Positions 22,800-35,365 of a stretch of 64,000 nucleotides of DNA are shown piece after piece. Positions within the stretch are counted from its first letter, which is position 1, and each line of letters begins with the position of its first letter. Source of the stretch: Limnephilus marmoratus (lineage: Eukaryota > Arthropoda > Insecta > Trichoptera > Limnephilidae); assembly GCA_917880885.1 (NCBI GenBank), contig OU862907.1:70117072-70181071 (forward strand). Reading direction: 5' to 3'. The translations under genes were made by a program, and so were the position numbers. The notes under the pieces are model-generated. The model was not told the DNA's origin, searched no databases, and saw nothing but the letters and a program-made list of their open reading frames with translations.

Positions 22800-23415
22800 T
22801 CAATGTAAATAATGATAATAATAATTGAATGTATCTATAACTTGTGATTATCTATAATGTGGTTATCCATTATAGATAAATGAAACAATAATTTAACTTT
22901 GTTTGAACCACTTATATATATAATGAGTAAATCCGACCGATTTCGGAACGACCGTTCCTTCTTCAAGGCAAGCGTATACTAATTTAACAGTTTCGAAATA
23001 TGGATGGGAACAATGTATTATTCTTTCTTTTATAATGCTTTCTTTTTTATATTTTAATTAATAAAATTTTGAACATTTTTCTTCTTGTTTTTTATACCTT
23101 CTTGTTCTTTTCTCCTAAATCCATCATTTTCAATTTGGATTGTGCTGTGTTTACTTTGAAAACTGTTTTAATTACACGCTTTTTTATGTACCAATTGAGA
23201 AAATAAATAAAGCAAAATCTGGATAGCATATGTAATTAAATCTTGCAATATTGTTAGGTATTTTATTAAAAAAATATATTTTATAGAAAGTTAAAACTTC
23301 AACCTTGATGAGGCACGGGTTAACCTTATCCAATTGAGCTGAAACTTCACCAATCTCATTTCTTAGCCAAAGGTCCCCCCAAAAAAATTCCAACATTGAT
23401 TTCTTGTGACCACCC
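22800..23415. other. Unassigned AT-rich stretch
   Basis: No gene or repeat recognised. Confidence 0.4.
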
Positions 23416-23418
23416 TAA

Positions 23419-23745
23419 GGTACATCTTATCAAACAGACACAACAGGTCCATCTTATCATATAGACACAACAGGTACATCTTATCAAATAGACACAACAG
23501 GTACATCTTATCAAACAGACACAACAGGTCCATCTTATCATACAGACACAACAGGCACATCTTATCATACAGACACAACAGGTACATATTATCAAATAGA
23601 CACAACAGGTACATCTTATCAAACAGACACAGTAGGTGTATGTCTTATCAAACACACACAACAGGTACATCTTATCAAACAGACACAACAGGTTCATCTT
23701 ATCAAACAAACACAACGCAACGATACATCTTATCAATCAGACATT
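23419..23745. repeat. 27-bp minisatellite
   Basis: About 12 copies of a unit containing ACATCTTATCAAACAGACAC. Because 27 is a multiple of three, several frames stay open (RHNRYILSN and CLFDKMYLL repeats), but nothing indicates translation. Some units are variant near 23630-23670. Confidence 0.95.
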
Positions 23746-24251
23746 GGCTTTACAAGAAATGGATGTAGATCATAATTGTATTCAGTGTACTAAGGAAATA
23801 TGTTGTCTGGAAATCTGAGGGGCATAGTTATTTTTAATTGTTTTTAATGCTAATTGTTTTCCCAATGAGATATGTCTTATTAAATATGGAAAGTGCATTC
23901 GTTATCTAGTCATATAATATATTATCTATATTAAATAAATCTTTGTAACTCTTTGGTCTGACCAACAGATGTTGAGTTGAAACCTTTATTTGAACATATA
24001 TATTGCATTTTCCACAGTTGCTCAAGCCATTTCAAGCAATGTTTCGCTTGTGATTGGTGATCTCTTAGCAGGGCGATACTGAGAGTATGTTTCACTCTGT
24101 AAGGTACTAATTCCTGACAATATCTGTTTACTGCACAATGTGTATGACTGGATAATCAATATTGTTTCAATGTTTAATTCTTTTCTTTAAATAGATCCAC
24201 TTTCTGATCTTTTCTAATTGTAAATTAAATTATTTTTAAAATACACCTTAA

Positions 24252-24692
24252 AGGTCTATGCCCACTACACCGTTCCATACCATGACCGTACTATTAACGT
24301 ATCAGACACGAAATAAACACGCTACGCCCTACTATGCCCACTAGAACGTGCCAACACCGTATTATACCCGTAGGTCTCTGCCCACTATACCGTTCCATAC
24401 CATGACCGTAACCATAGCGGCGCAAAAAAGTATTCTTTGTATCGATCAGTATGAAACGCTGCCCACTAGACCGTTCCGTTCCGTCGCGTGCCAGGCATAG
24501 AGCGGACCGGCACCTGCAAAATATTGTCATCGAGAATTCGCCGTCAGTCCGGTCATGGTATGCGACGGTGTTGGTCAGTGACGGAACGGTCTAGTGGGGA
24601 GCGTTTCATACTGATCGATACAAAGAATACTTTTTTGCATGCGCCGCTACGGTTACGGTCATGGTATGGAACGGTGTAGTGGGCATAGACCT
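24252..24692. mobile_element. Foldback MITE, TAA target (Harbinger-type)
   Basis: Ends AGGTCTATGCCCACTACACC and its complement, TAA on both sides (24249-24251 and 24693-24695). Arms of about 130 bp read on through CCATACCATGACCGTA. The left 115 bp is a partial duplicate of the arm. The short ORFs inside are arm artefacts. TAA duplications are typical of PIF/Harbinger. Confidence 0.8.
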
Positions 24693-24879
24693 TAAGAGGC
24701 GCAATTGAGAAATATGTCAATATTACTGCAATCTATGTTTATGAAATATTATACAACTATATATCTCTAGGTTACACTAATATTACTGTAGTGTATGTAT
24801 ATGAAATATTAGAACTATATTACTATACTTAACTATATTACTATACTATATTACTATACTTAACTATACTTACTTATCC

Positions 24880-25265
24880 CTTTCGCCAAAACAACGTTTG
24901 GTCAAAGAAACTTCAGGTACTTTGCAACAAAACTTTATAATACACTTCCACTGACCATTAGACAGCACACTAATCACGTAAAATACAAAACAGATACCAA
25001 GTTTTGGATCAATACCAAAGACAGATCGTATATCAACAATATTTTTAGAACCTCCTAATACATACTAACCCATTGATACGATGCTGATTGTCCCTGTACT
25101 TTTACTTTAAATGTAAATAACATTGTTGTTGTTATCCTTTATATACACTATTTTTAAACTATTTATGTTAAAATGCGCCTGCTCTCAACACAGGAACTCC
25201 TAGTGAGACAGGCACAGTACAATTACTTATGTAACATAAAAAATAAAGATTACAATAAAAAAAAA
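24880..25265 (+). mobile_element. 5'-truncated LINE 3' end with poly(A)
   Basis: Begins with RT C-terminal residues FAKTTFGQRNFRYFATKLYN and TLPLTIRQ, a stop after about 60 codons, a 3' UTR with ACACAGGAACTCCTAGTGAG, and an A-rich tail. Same LINE group as 22240-22650 and 35440-35756. Confidence 0.75.
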
Positions 25266-27770
25266 TAAAAAAAAATATATCTCTAGGTTAATCTATTATT
25301 TATTATTAAACAAAGTGCATTTAAACTTGGATTTTATTTTATCATGTTTGTCATCCATGAGTTAGTAGCCAAGTTGTCCAAAGTTCTGTTCCCAGTGTGG
25401 TATCTGTCACGAGTTGAATCCTCTATTCTAGCTCCTGTCCTCCATCATTGCACAAGCTACATTTCTACATCTTATTTTTTCTAGCCTGAAATATTGTATA
25501 CTTAACAAGTTTTAAAAAAACTATTTAACTCCAAAAAATACTTATGTCGCCTTTGGGGATGCTATTTGGGGCCAAGCCCAAGGTTTCCCACCTGAAGTAT
25601 GTGCTCCAACGATTGCAGTCCGTTCGTTAAGACACTATTTATCAAACAGACTACCCGTTTCCGCATAGTGCCAAGGGTTTTTCGGGTATTTTGGGGCTGC
25701 AGACCAGAGGTGGCTGCCTATCAGCCTACAGCGGGGGTGCACTTGCAATACTTGCTGTACAGGGTCATCAGTTGTATATTATGCTGTGTATCTGTGGGCC
25801 CTGTACAGTACGCCCAGGTTCTGAGATGCTAACTTGGCTCTGGCTTCGATGGAGCTCATAGTCAGTTATATGACAGATAGTTGTGTCGGAAAATAGGAAT
25901 AACAAAGGAACAAATACATAAATATTATAAAAAACAAGATATTTCAAGAGTAACATTTATTGTTTTACAATTCAATACATATTTACAAATAATCGTTGAC
26001 AATTTAATTCTTTCTCCCTTTCATCTGGTAAATAATAATTTAGTTCCTCATCGCTAATATCATATTGTTGATTTGATTTTAGAGCAATGGCAGCTAACCT
26101 AATAGCCTGTCATATTCTAAATAACTATAAAAACTGTGTTCAGGTAATTTAATATTGTTACAGAAATTACAACAGTAAAATAACAGCAGAATAGAGCAGT
26201 AGAATAAGAACAATTATGTAATAATAAGTATAATAACAAAGGAAAGTAACACAATGTAAACAACTCCAAAGTAAACATATCAGACAAATTATATAAAATA
26301 AAACATAATGGCAGTTAACAAATTATAATAAACATGAATAATGATGTGCTTATAGAAGTGGTTGAAAGAAAAGTTTAATAGAAATGTTATTAATAATATG
26401 GCGAACAACAGGAAGAGTAACAGAAGTAATGCTAAAGTTAGGTCTGCAAAACTGTTGTTGTGCTTCAGGAGTAAAACCTTATGTTATTTCAACACAGCCC
26501 CGAACAAGGGCATATTGACTATATTAGCATATGCTGCACCAACAGTGTCATCTATTTATAGCAGAATTACAATAACAAGACACAACAAGCTTGTATTATG
26601 GTCACAATAATATAAAAATAATATTATTTGGATAATTTATATAGCGCTGTTTTTGTGAAAAATCACCTCAAGAGCGCTGATACACACAACAATTCCTGGT
26701 AAGTATCAACTATACACGATAAAGCAACATTTACGTTAGGATTTCATGGCTGTCCAACAGATTATTTATACTTTTAAATAAATATGCAACATCAATTCAT
26801 ATTCTTCTACCTTTATTAAAACAATCTCATTGGAGCAAAACCAAATAAAATGTTGATTAATTCAACAGAATTATAAATTTGAAATCAGCACTTTTTATAA
26901 ATTAGCGTTGAACTCTTTCAACAGTATTAATTATAGTTTCCATAAGGAGACAGATATTGGAGAATTATATTCTAGGAGGCTTCTAGTTAGAGACACTAAC
27001 AATATTTATATTTTATATAAACTTTATAAATCCTTGGAGATGTTTAGAATATAACTCAACAATTCCTTGGCTCTTTTAGCAATCCAAATATGTTAATTGA
27101 TCTCCTTTTGGGACATAAAAAACTACCAAAGAAGGTACTACAATAACAATTTTACTTAAATCAAGTCAAGCCAAGTTAAAAATTATAAACCTTACAATAC
27201 GAAATAGGAAAGATGTAAAGAAATTGATTTTTACAATTTACGTAATGCTTGTGTCACTGCTAACACCTCGGTGTCTAAAAAAGTAACTAGTTTGCGGCTT
27301 ATCAAGGATTAGCCTGCTTTGATTTGAGCGAGGAATTCCACACTTAGCGAGGATATGCAGCTACTGATATACCGGGCATGGTGGTTTGGATTATAGTGGG
27401 TTCGGATTACAGAGACTATACTGTACATAGAATTAAACAAAAGGGAACATTCGTAAATACAAATAAAAGTATTCATGTCTCAAAAATACATATTATCAGA
27501 TGTAGGATTGGTACCTACTACATTCAAATTCATATATTGAACAATGGATAAATAGAAAACATAAAAACAAACAAAATAAATCACTAACCATAGACACATC
27601 AATAGACAATAAATTTATAAAATGTAGTAAACAATAGAAGTCTGTTTTCATGTCTCAATAGTATTAACAGGCACATACATAATATAACTCCATAGAAACA
27701 GAAAAATAATCTGAATAAAGAGTTATATTCAATTAAAGACTTAATATAATATGTTTTAATTTCTTAATAT

Positions 27771-30304
27771 CGTCGCTTAAGTTCTAACACCGCGGAAGTC
27801 CAAAAAATGCCATTTTCACTTTTGCATGTCATTCTATAGAAAATCGAAAGACGCACCTCCTAAACCAATCAGAAACAAGGATTTCAACCAATGAAAGTGT
27901 TTTATTTTGAAAACAAATACACAGCGTATCTCCGTGCCGCGGAAATCGTCATGCAAACAGCGCGTAAGTCAGTTTACTTTCGTATTGTGAGAGGTCGCGA
28001 CTTGAGCTCCGAAGAAATACATTGTAAATCAAGGTAAGTCTAATTCATTTTAATAATATTATGTGTTCATATAAGGGAAAAAATCTTGATATTTGGTTTT
28101 TAGGTATAGTTAAGTATAAATATCAATTATGTTATTGTAAAAAATAAGATGAAAATGTTATTTTACTTACGCGGTGTCCTGCTTAATGCAGAAGTGACTT
28201 AAGCGGTGTTTTATATAACGATTTTAAATACACGGTTTTATATTTACTTACTTTTAATTTAGATATCAATACACCATGGATTACGAAAGCAGTGATGATG
28301 AAGAGATCGCTGACCTATGTGAACAACTAGAAATAAAAATACTACCGAAAAAGAAAAATGAAAATATCACCACCAAGGAAAACTTGGAAAACCTCGACAT
28401 TAACAACTTGCCTGTTGTTATAATTCCAGATAATGCCAATTTAAGCGGCGAGATGAGTGTACATGAACTTTCTGAACGCCATGTTGTAATAATAAAAATA
28501 ATAATTGGATGACTTCTATAGCGCCATTTTCGTGAGAAAATCACCTCAAGGGCGCTTTTTATCTCAAGGGCGCTTTATAATGATGGAAGAAACGACAGTT
28601 CACTCGCCTTTGTTACCATCGAATGTCGAACCCGTTGATATTAACTTTGGACAAACAAGTGGATAGAGCCTATATTAATGGAAGAAACTACAGACCTTCC
28701 ATTACCGATTGCGAGTCCCTTGCTAGCGAATGACGAGGTCGAACATGGTGATCTTAATTCTGGTCGAAAAAGACGTTCTAAGGGATGTTCTGAGAACAAA
28801 AACTGGCCTAAAAATAATAGCAAGAAACTTAGAATGGAAGGAAAAGAATATTTAGGATATCGGCGAGATAGCAATGGCCCAAAGTTTAGGGTATTACATG
28901 CTACTATTAGGCCAGCCCGAATAATTGGCCCTCGATGTACTTTCGAGTTTTGTAAGAAAACAAAGCTTTGTGATTGTGATACAATACCAAACGAGGAACG
29001 GAATACCTCATTCTCCAATTATTGGAATAATCTAGGCGTGAGATCAAAGAGTATTTATTAGAAACTGCAAATAATGGACGTGTTCAAGTCTGCAAGCATA
29101 CTTTTTAATACGTTTGGTATCAAACAATGGATAGTACGCTATTGGGTATCGACGTCTGAGCTTGGAATGGCAAAGAAACCCGAATTTACTCATAAGGTTT
29201 TAGAAGGATACTCAAAGAAAGATGAGATAGCTTTTCTGAAAGACTTTCTAAATAGTTGCCAAAAGTACCTTCTCACTACTGTAGAGTGTAGAGCTGTAGA
29301 GACCTCTTCTAGAGAATATTTAGAGCCTATCATCGAAAACAAGAATCATCTTTTCAAAATTTATTGTGATAAGTGTAATTCAGTAAATAAAGAACCCGTC
29401 AGCCGATGGCCCTTTGACTACAATTTTAAGGAAAAGAATTTAAGCTTATTCCAGCCAAAAAAAGTATAATGCTAATGGCCTTATGAATTATAAGTTAAGC
29501 TTTAAAGATGACTATAAGCATTTGCCCAGAAGAGCCAAAAATAAAAGGACAAGACCAGGCCCGAGGTCAAAGCTTTATAATGAATCTACATGGAAACATC
29601 TTCAAGAACTAGTCAGTTATCTCTCCTGACTGCCACAATTTTTACGATACTTTACTTCATTTTATAATGATTTATTTATATTGTATTTTTGTTATTTTTG
29701 ATAATTTATGTTCATAAGGTAGTACTGATTTCGCATTTAAGTGATGCTGATGTTCCTTTTTGATGTGATTTTATACCAAATAAGTATCAAGGTTAAAAAA
29801 CAGTTAATTTGTTTAAAGCAAGAGGTCCTGGGTTCGTGTCTCAGAGGTGTCAATATATTTTTCTGTTTCCAGATTTTCGATTGAGTTTCGCTTATATTGT
29901 CTTCATTTATTTAAATTTGTTAATTATTTAAAACGAAAAGTTAAGAAAATCTGTTAAGAAAGTTGTAGAAGTATGTTTTATGTTTTGTAATTTTTTATGA
30001 GGTATAAGTCTACCCGTTATTTTAGTTTATTTGAAATAAATATTTAAAGATATTTACAGAGTATTTATAATAACTCAGCGTAAGTCTCCCCATTTTATGT
30101 ATTACAATGTGGCAACACCGCGTATGTCAAAAAATAATCCAAATAATGATATTTTATAACAACCGTTACAAAAATCTTAAAAAAACCTTTCTTTTACAAA
30201 TTTTCATTAAAAAACATATGCACTATGATCGCAATATATAAAAAGGCACGGTTTTTTTGCTCTCCTGAAAAGTTGACTTCCGCGGTGTTAGAACTTAAGC
30301 GACG
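27771..30304 (+). mobile_element. Internally deleted DNA transposon, perfect 30-bp TIR
   Basis: The ends begin CGTCGCTTAAGTTCTAACAC and match as perfect inverted repeats for 30 bp. They are flanked by ATAT (27767-27770 and 30305-30308). Two empty sites in this window (near 720 and near 33099) read TTAATATGTTAGC, so the duplication is ATAT or a shorter part of it. Variants of CACCGCGNANGTC recur inside both ends (27788, 27960, 28169, 30076, 30117). A 4-bp duplication would fit Sola-like elements, but this is inference. Confidence 0.85.
28276..29632 (+). pseudogene. Transposase remnant, catalytic core deleted
   Basis: A probable 5'-UTR intron (donor AAG|GTAAGT near 28031, acceptor TTTAG at about 28262) precedes MDYESSDDEEIADLCEQ. 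After an insertion near 28490-28576 and a stop, the frame resumes with RKRRSKGCSENKNWPKNNSK, KLRMEGKEYLGYRR and CTFEFCKKTKLCDC, then FGIKQWIVRYWVSTS, EYLEPIIENKNHLFKIYCD and SRWPFDYNF. It then jumps to a C-terminal tail DDYKHLPRRAKNKRTRPGP. From memory the KNWxxNxxKxxRxxGxEY ... RYW order is shared by a group of insect transposon proteins with a DDE-type core between SRWxF and the tail. That core is missing, so the copy is non-autonomous. Confidence 0.6.
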
Positions 30305-31314
30305 ATATGTTAGCAGTTGTTTCAACACTTTATGTCTGTGCTTCATGTATTGTGTTTGATAAATTGGGCTGCGTTCAAATGTATGTATGTATGTCTGCGT
30401 GTATGTCTCACTAGATCATTCTTTGTGCAAAGCTTGTTCAAATAACGCATCCATATCTTAACTATTCATAAATAACTTTAAATAATTGTTTTGGGACAAT
30501 GTTCATATAAACAAAATGAGATATTACCGAGCAGATAGACAAGGGTCGGATGGTCCGAGTGCCGAGTGCCGAGTACCGAATACTGAGGGGGTTATTACCT
30601 CTGTTTGTGTTTCAATTCTGTTTACGATTGATTGATCTATGCGTCCATATAACCAGCGTTATTGTTTTAAACAAGGATTTGTTTATAAACTTATTTACAC
30701 TGTATGCAATCTTACAAATATCTACTTTTTAACCTGAAGGGGTCGGGAAGAAACTTGGTTTCTGGGACGGAGTATATTTTAACATTCGCGACACTACCGT
30801 CAAACTATTCATTGTTATTAAACTGCTATCTCTAGAATTAGGAAAACATATATATGATGAAGGAAATATGGAAACTTGTTTTAATTTCTATTAAAACATA
30901 AATTAAACAGAGTTTTCAAACAATTCACAGGCGGTAGAAGTTAAACCTTCAGAAAACTAAAGTAGACAAGAGTAGGAGGCTACGAAGCACCGCACAAAGA
31001 GCAGATCGATTATTCTATCTCATTCTCTCGCAGGCTAAATCCTATAGATGTTTGTGTTTGTCTATTTTTAGTATTTTTTGTTTCATCGAGTTTTAAATCA
31101 AAACAGTGCTCAAGAACTTTTCACTTCAAAAAATATTTATTATCAACGTTTATTTAGCGGAATCTCCAACAGCGGGGACACTCTTAGTTTGTTTATAAAG
31201 CTGACAATCATATAAACCCAAGAATGTACTTTCAACAAACATATTAGATATTGATAAGATGAAGTGGGGAAAGGGGTCCGTGGGTCAAAAGATTTTGGGA
31301 ACCACTGTATTAGA

Positions 31315-31695
31315 TATACGATTAAGAAATATGCTAAATCTTTCAGATATTAAAATGGTTTACTTCAGTGTTGCAGTACGGCATAATCGCATGGGGAAGC
31401 ATCTATAAGACAAATTTGTATCCGATAGTAATAACACAAAAAATGATCATTAAATTTATCCTTAAGAAACCAAGAGTTTTTCCAACTTTTTGATAAATTT
31501 GAGGTCCTACCGGTTTTAAAACTATTTGAAAAAATGCTATACTAAAAGCTTTTAAAGAATCTGAAGTGTCCACTAAGACCTATAACATCTGGGAACATTA
31601 TGTACCTAGATGCAACACGACAGCTGCACAACACAATTATTAATTTCAGGCCCCAAGCTATTTAACCATTTACCTGACTTGATAAAATAGTGAGA
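31315..31695 (+). pseudogene. LINE RT C-terminal fragment (copy 1)
   Basis: Reads FSVLQYGIIAWGSIYKTNLY, then VITQKMIIKFILKKPRVFPT with stops after it. The LQYGIIAWG ... QK-x-IIK-x-IL-x-KP blocks are the region after the RT fingers in jockey/CR1-type LINEs. Copy 2 holds the same fragment plus its natural 3' end. Copy 1 lacks about 275 bp between two short AATAG repeats, a likely deletion. Confidence 0.65.
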
Positions 31696-32046
31696 AAAAC
31701 TATTTTAAATTTAAAAAAACTTGCATTTCATTTTTACGGATAACAAACAGATTAACTTTTTCAATTGGTGATCAGATATATTCTGATGCTTATATTATGC
31801 TGATATTCTTTTACTATTATTATTTGTATTTTTAATTCTTATCCAATATTTTGTAATAGGTATTTTTGAGTATTTTTGAAAGCATTTTTTTATATTTTTG
31901 TAACTATACATACTATCTATAATTAGTATTATTCCCAAATACTTTATCTCAAACACTTTATGATTTCCAGATATACCTAGATACATATAGCATGATATAC
32001 CAACAGACTCGCTCTCCAGTTAGACTCCAGATTAATTCTCTACTAA

Positions 32047-32459
32047 GGGAACGAACCCATACTACGTGACCTGTTTAGGGGGGGGGGGGGATCTTCAAAA
32101 TACCACGCTTGGTCACAATGGGGAGGGGGGGGGGGGGGGGCTTAGGTTTTTATCACATAGTCAATCTAGAAATCTTTTTATATTTTTTCCATTAACTTTT
32201 TAATATTTTTTCCACTTGTAATTAAAGGTATGCATGCACTCTTGCCGTCATGCAGCAAGCACCAAAGACGAATATAAGCCAATCAATTTTTTAAAAACTT
32301 TTTGTTAGCAAGAAATATATCAAAACCATATTTGCGATTTACTACGTGAAAACTGTTGGGGGAGGAGGGGGGGGGTCTTGGAATATACTACACGTGGTCA
32401 CCAGGGGGGGGGGGGTTAAAAATTGCAAAAATTGGGTCACGTAGTATGGGTACGTTCCC
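32047..32459. mobile_element. MITE with G-runs, TAA target
   Basis: Ends GGGAACGAACCCATACTACG and CGTAGTATGGGTACGTTCCC, flanked by TAA (32044-32046, 32460-32462). Copy 2 has the empty site CTACTAACTGGGG near 37400. The interior has four poly(G) tracts of 7-18 bases and no ORF. Confidence 0.85.
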
Positions 32460-34365
32460 TAACTGGGGAAATTAAAACTGTACTCGTATCCAATCACATT
32501 ATTATATTGTATACTTTTCTAGTTTACATTGCATTAAAAATACTAATTCTGGTTGTGGGTCTGTCTGTAACTCTTGTTTAAAAAAAAAAAAAAAACTCTT
32601 GTTTAAAAAAAAAAAAAATTATAAGCGTTTGTGAAGGTCATTTCAGCCCTAAAGACTCCGAAATTCCCCAAAATTTTAAAATAAATATCAACTATCTTTT
32701 GCCACTAATCTATTCACAAATGTAATACTAACAGCGAAGAGTGTAGCAAATAATGTAAAATCATGAAATGTAAGGGAACATTAGTAAATACAAATAAAAG
32801 TATGCATGTCTCAATACTAAATATTATTATCAGATGTAGGATTGGTACCTACTACATTCATATATTGAACAATGGATAAATAGAAAACATAAAAACAAAC
32901 AAAATAAATCACTAACTATAGACACATCAATAGACAATAAATTTATAAAATGCAGTAAACAATAGAAGTGTGTTTTCATGTCTCAATAGTAATAACAGGC
33001 ACATACATAATATAACTCCATAGAAACAGAAAAATAACCTGAATAAAGAGTTATATTCAATTAAAGACTTAATATTATATATGTTTAATTTCTTAATATG
33101 TTAGCAGTTGTTTCAACACTTTATGTCTGTGCTTCATGTATTGTGTTTGATAAATTGGGCTGCGTTCAAATGTATGTATGTATGTCTGCATGTATGTCTC
33201 ACTAGATCATTCCTTGTGCAAAGCTTGTTCAAATAACGCATCCATATCTTAACTATTCGTAAATAACTTTAAATAATTGTTTTGGGACAATGTTCATACA
33301 AACAAAATAAGATATTACCGAGCAGATAAACAACAAGGGTCGGATGGTCCGAGTGCCGAATACTGAGGGAGTTATTCCCTCTGTTTGTGTTTCAATTCTG
33401 TATCGGATTGTTTGATCTATGCGTCCATATAACCAGCGTTATTGTTTTAAACAAGGATTTGTTTATAAACTAATTTACACTGTATGCAATCTTACAAATA
33501 TCTACTTTTTAACCTGAAGGGGTCGGGAAGAAACTTGGTTTGCCGTCCTTCTGGGACGGAGTATATTTTAACATTCGCGACACTACCGTCAAACTATTCA
33601 TTGTTATTAAACTGCTATCACTAGAATTAGGAAAACATATATATGATGAAGGAAACATGGAAACTTGTTTTAATTTGTATTAAAACATAAATTAAACAGA
33701 GTTTTCAAACAATTCACAGGCGGTAGAAGTTAAACCTTCAGAAAACTAAAGTAGACAAGAGTAGGGAGGCTACGAAGCACCGCACAAAGAGCAGATCGAT
33801 TATTCTATCTCATTCTCTCGCAGGCTAAATCCTATAGATGTTTGTGTTTGTCTATTTTTAGTATTTTTCGTTTAATCGAGTCTTAAATGAAAACAGCTCA
33901 ACAACTTTTCACTTGTAAAAATATTTATTATAAACCTTTATTTAGCGGAATCTCCAACAGCGGGGACACTCTTAGTTTGTTTATAAAGCTGACAATCATA
34001 TAAACCCAAGAATGTACTTTCAACAAACATATTACATATTGATAACATGAAGTGGGGAAAGGAGTCCGTGGGTCAAAAGATTTTGGGAACCACTGTATTA
34101 GATATACGATTAAGAAATATGCTAAATCTTTCAGATATTAAAATGGTTTACTTCAGTGTTGCAGTACGGCATAATGGCATGGGGAAGCATCTATAAGACA
34201 AATTTGTATCCGATAGTAATAACACAAAAAATGATCATTAAATTTATCCTTAAGAAACCAAGAGTTTTCCCAACTTTTTGATAAATTTGAGGTCCTACCG
34301 GTTTTAAAACTATTTGAAAAAAAATGCTATTCTAAAAGTTTTTAAAGAATCTGAAGTGTCCACTA

Positions 34366-35365
34366 AGGTGCGATTCCGTGCCACGCGGCAGTCGGCAGAC
34401 GGCGACAGCAGACGGCGACTGCAGTGCCGCCGACGGCAGGCGACACTAACGCGCAGGTTCCAAAGTCGACGGCATTGACGGCACTGCAGTCTGCGTTCTG
34501 CCCGACGGTTGTGTCTTCCATTTAAAATTATGAATAATAAAATGCTGCAAGTGTTATTGCAAGAAGAAGAAGACGACGATGATTTATTATTGTATTATTA
34601 TTCAAGTAGAAAGCCTATACTTTATTATACCCTTTATTGGATAACCAACACCTCTGCCATAGGTCACCCCAAGTGGTTCGCTACGTTTGGTGATTTAGCA
34701 GGGGTGCCCGGGTTCATGGGGTGAGGTTTGTCTAGGTCTTGGAGGCGGATGACCAGGACATACTGAACCCTAGTTTCCTACCCACCCCTTAAACCCTTTT
34801 ACTTCCCAGAACTCTCCTCTCCTTCCCTTCCTTAAAAAAAACCCTCCACACAGCATCCCCAAAGATGACATAGGCCCTGAGGGAAATTATTTTCCTCAGG
34901 GCCTCCTGTGTGGAGCTCATGTAAAAAAAAAATACTGCCAATGTACTTAAATAGACTGGAAGAAGGCGCTTATGAAACTTTGATAAAAAGACATCTAAAT
35001 GAGAGTGAAGATATTTTCAGAAGTTAAATAAAATACAGTTTAATTTTGTAATCTATAATGAACATTCTTGCAATCAAATAAGCACGGATTTTTAGACACC
35101 AAATTAATAAGACTCTCGCTTTCTCCGTCTGTCAACACGTCCATTGTGTCTGAAGTCGACGGTAGTACTATGTTTGCACCCGAGTGCCGTCTGCCGCCAC
35201 GCGTCAGTCATCGACCGCAAGTGCCGCGCGGCACTTGCAGTTGGGTGTCGGAAACGGTCCAATACAAGTTCATAGAGTTAAGTAGTGCCGTCTGCCGTCG
35301 GCGGCACTGCAGTCGCCGTCTGCTGTCGCCGTCTGCCGACTGCCGCGTGGCACGGAATCGCACCT
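34366..35365 (+). mobile_element. Harbinger-like element with GC-rich 70-bp TIR
   Basis: Ends AGGTGCGATTCCGTGCCACG and complement, identical for about 73 bp and rich in CGGCAGACGGCGAC words. Copy 1 has the empty site CACTAAGACC. The duplication is TA with these ends, or TAA if the end is set one base inward. The interior keeps a transposase N-terminal piece (34527-34615: MLQVLLQEEEDDDDLLLYYY; resuming at 34936: YLNRLEEGAYETLIKRHLNE), split by an R1 retroposon. The Asp-rich start followed by a LxxGxYxTL segment fits Harbinger transposases. Confidence 0.7.
34640..34935 (+). mobile_element. R1 retroposon inside Harbinger-like element
   Basis: A 5'-truncated R1 copy starting CTTTATTGGATAACCAACAC and ending in the GGGCCTCCTGTGTGGAGCTC segment plus poly(A). 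It splits the transposase remnant. Confidence 0.75.

Larger units (their letters stand above)
25415..30930. repeat. Right arm of large inverted repeat
   Basis: Reverse complement of 1-3998 (outer end at GAATCCTCTATTCTAGCTCC). It holds a 2.5-kb transposon at 27771-30304 that the left arm and the third copy lack. From 27443 onward it also forms the first copy of a tandem direct duplication. Confidence 0.85.
27443..32586 (+). repeat. Direct duplication, copy 1
   Basis: Starts GGGAACATTCGTAAATAC and ends GTCTGTCTGTAACTCTTGTT. Copy 2 at 32774-37524 has the same order. Private to copy 1 are the element at 27771-30304 and a MITE at 32047-32459. Confidence 0.85.

Noticed and set aside
23356..23818. 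ORFs of 126, 120 and 83 codons with 9-residue repeats
   Set aside because: The 27-bp minisatellite keeps several frames open on both strands; no start context or domain supports a gene.
28641..29018. 125-codon minus-strand ORF
   Set aside because: Shadow of the plus-strand transposase remnant, which has the recognisable motif order.
29813..29860. Possible tRNA-like B box (GGGTTCGTGTCTC)
   Set aside because: No matching A box or cloverleaf could be drawn around it.
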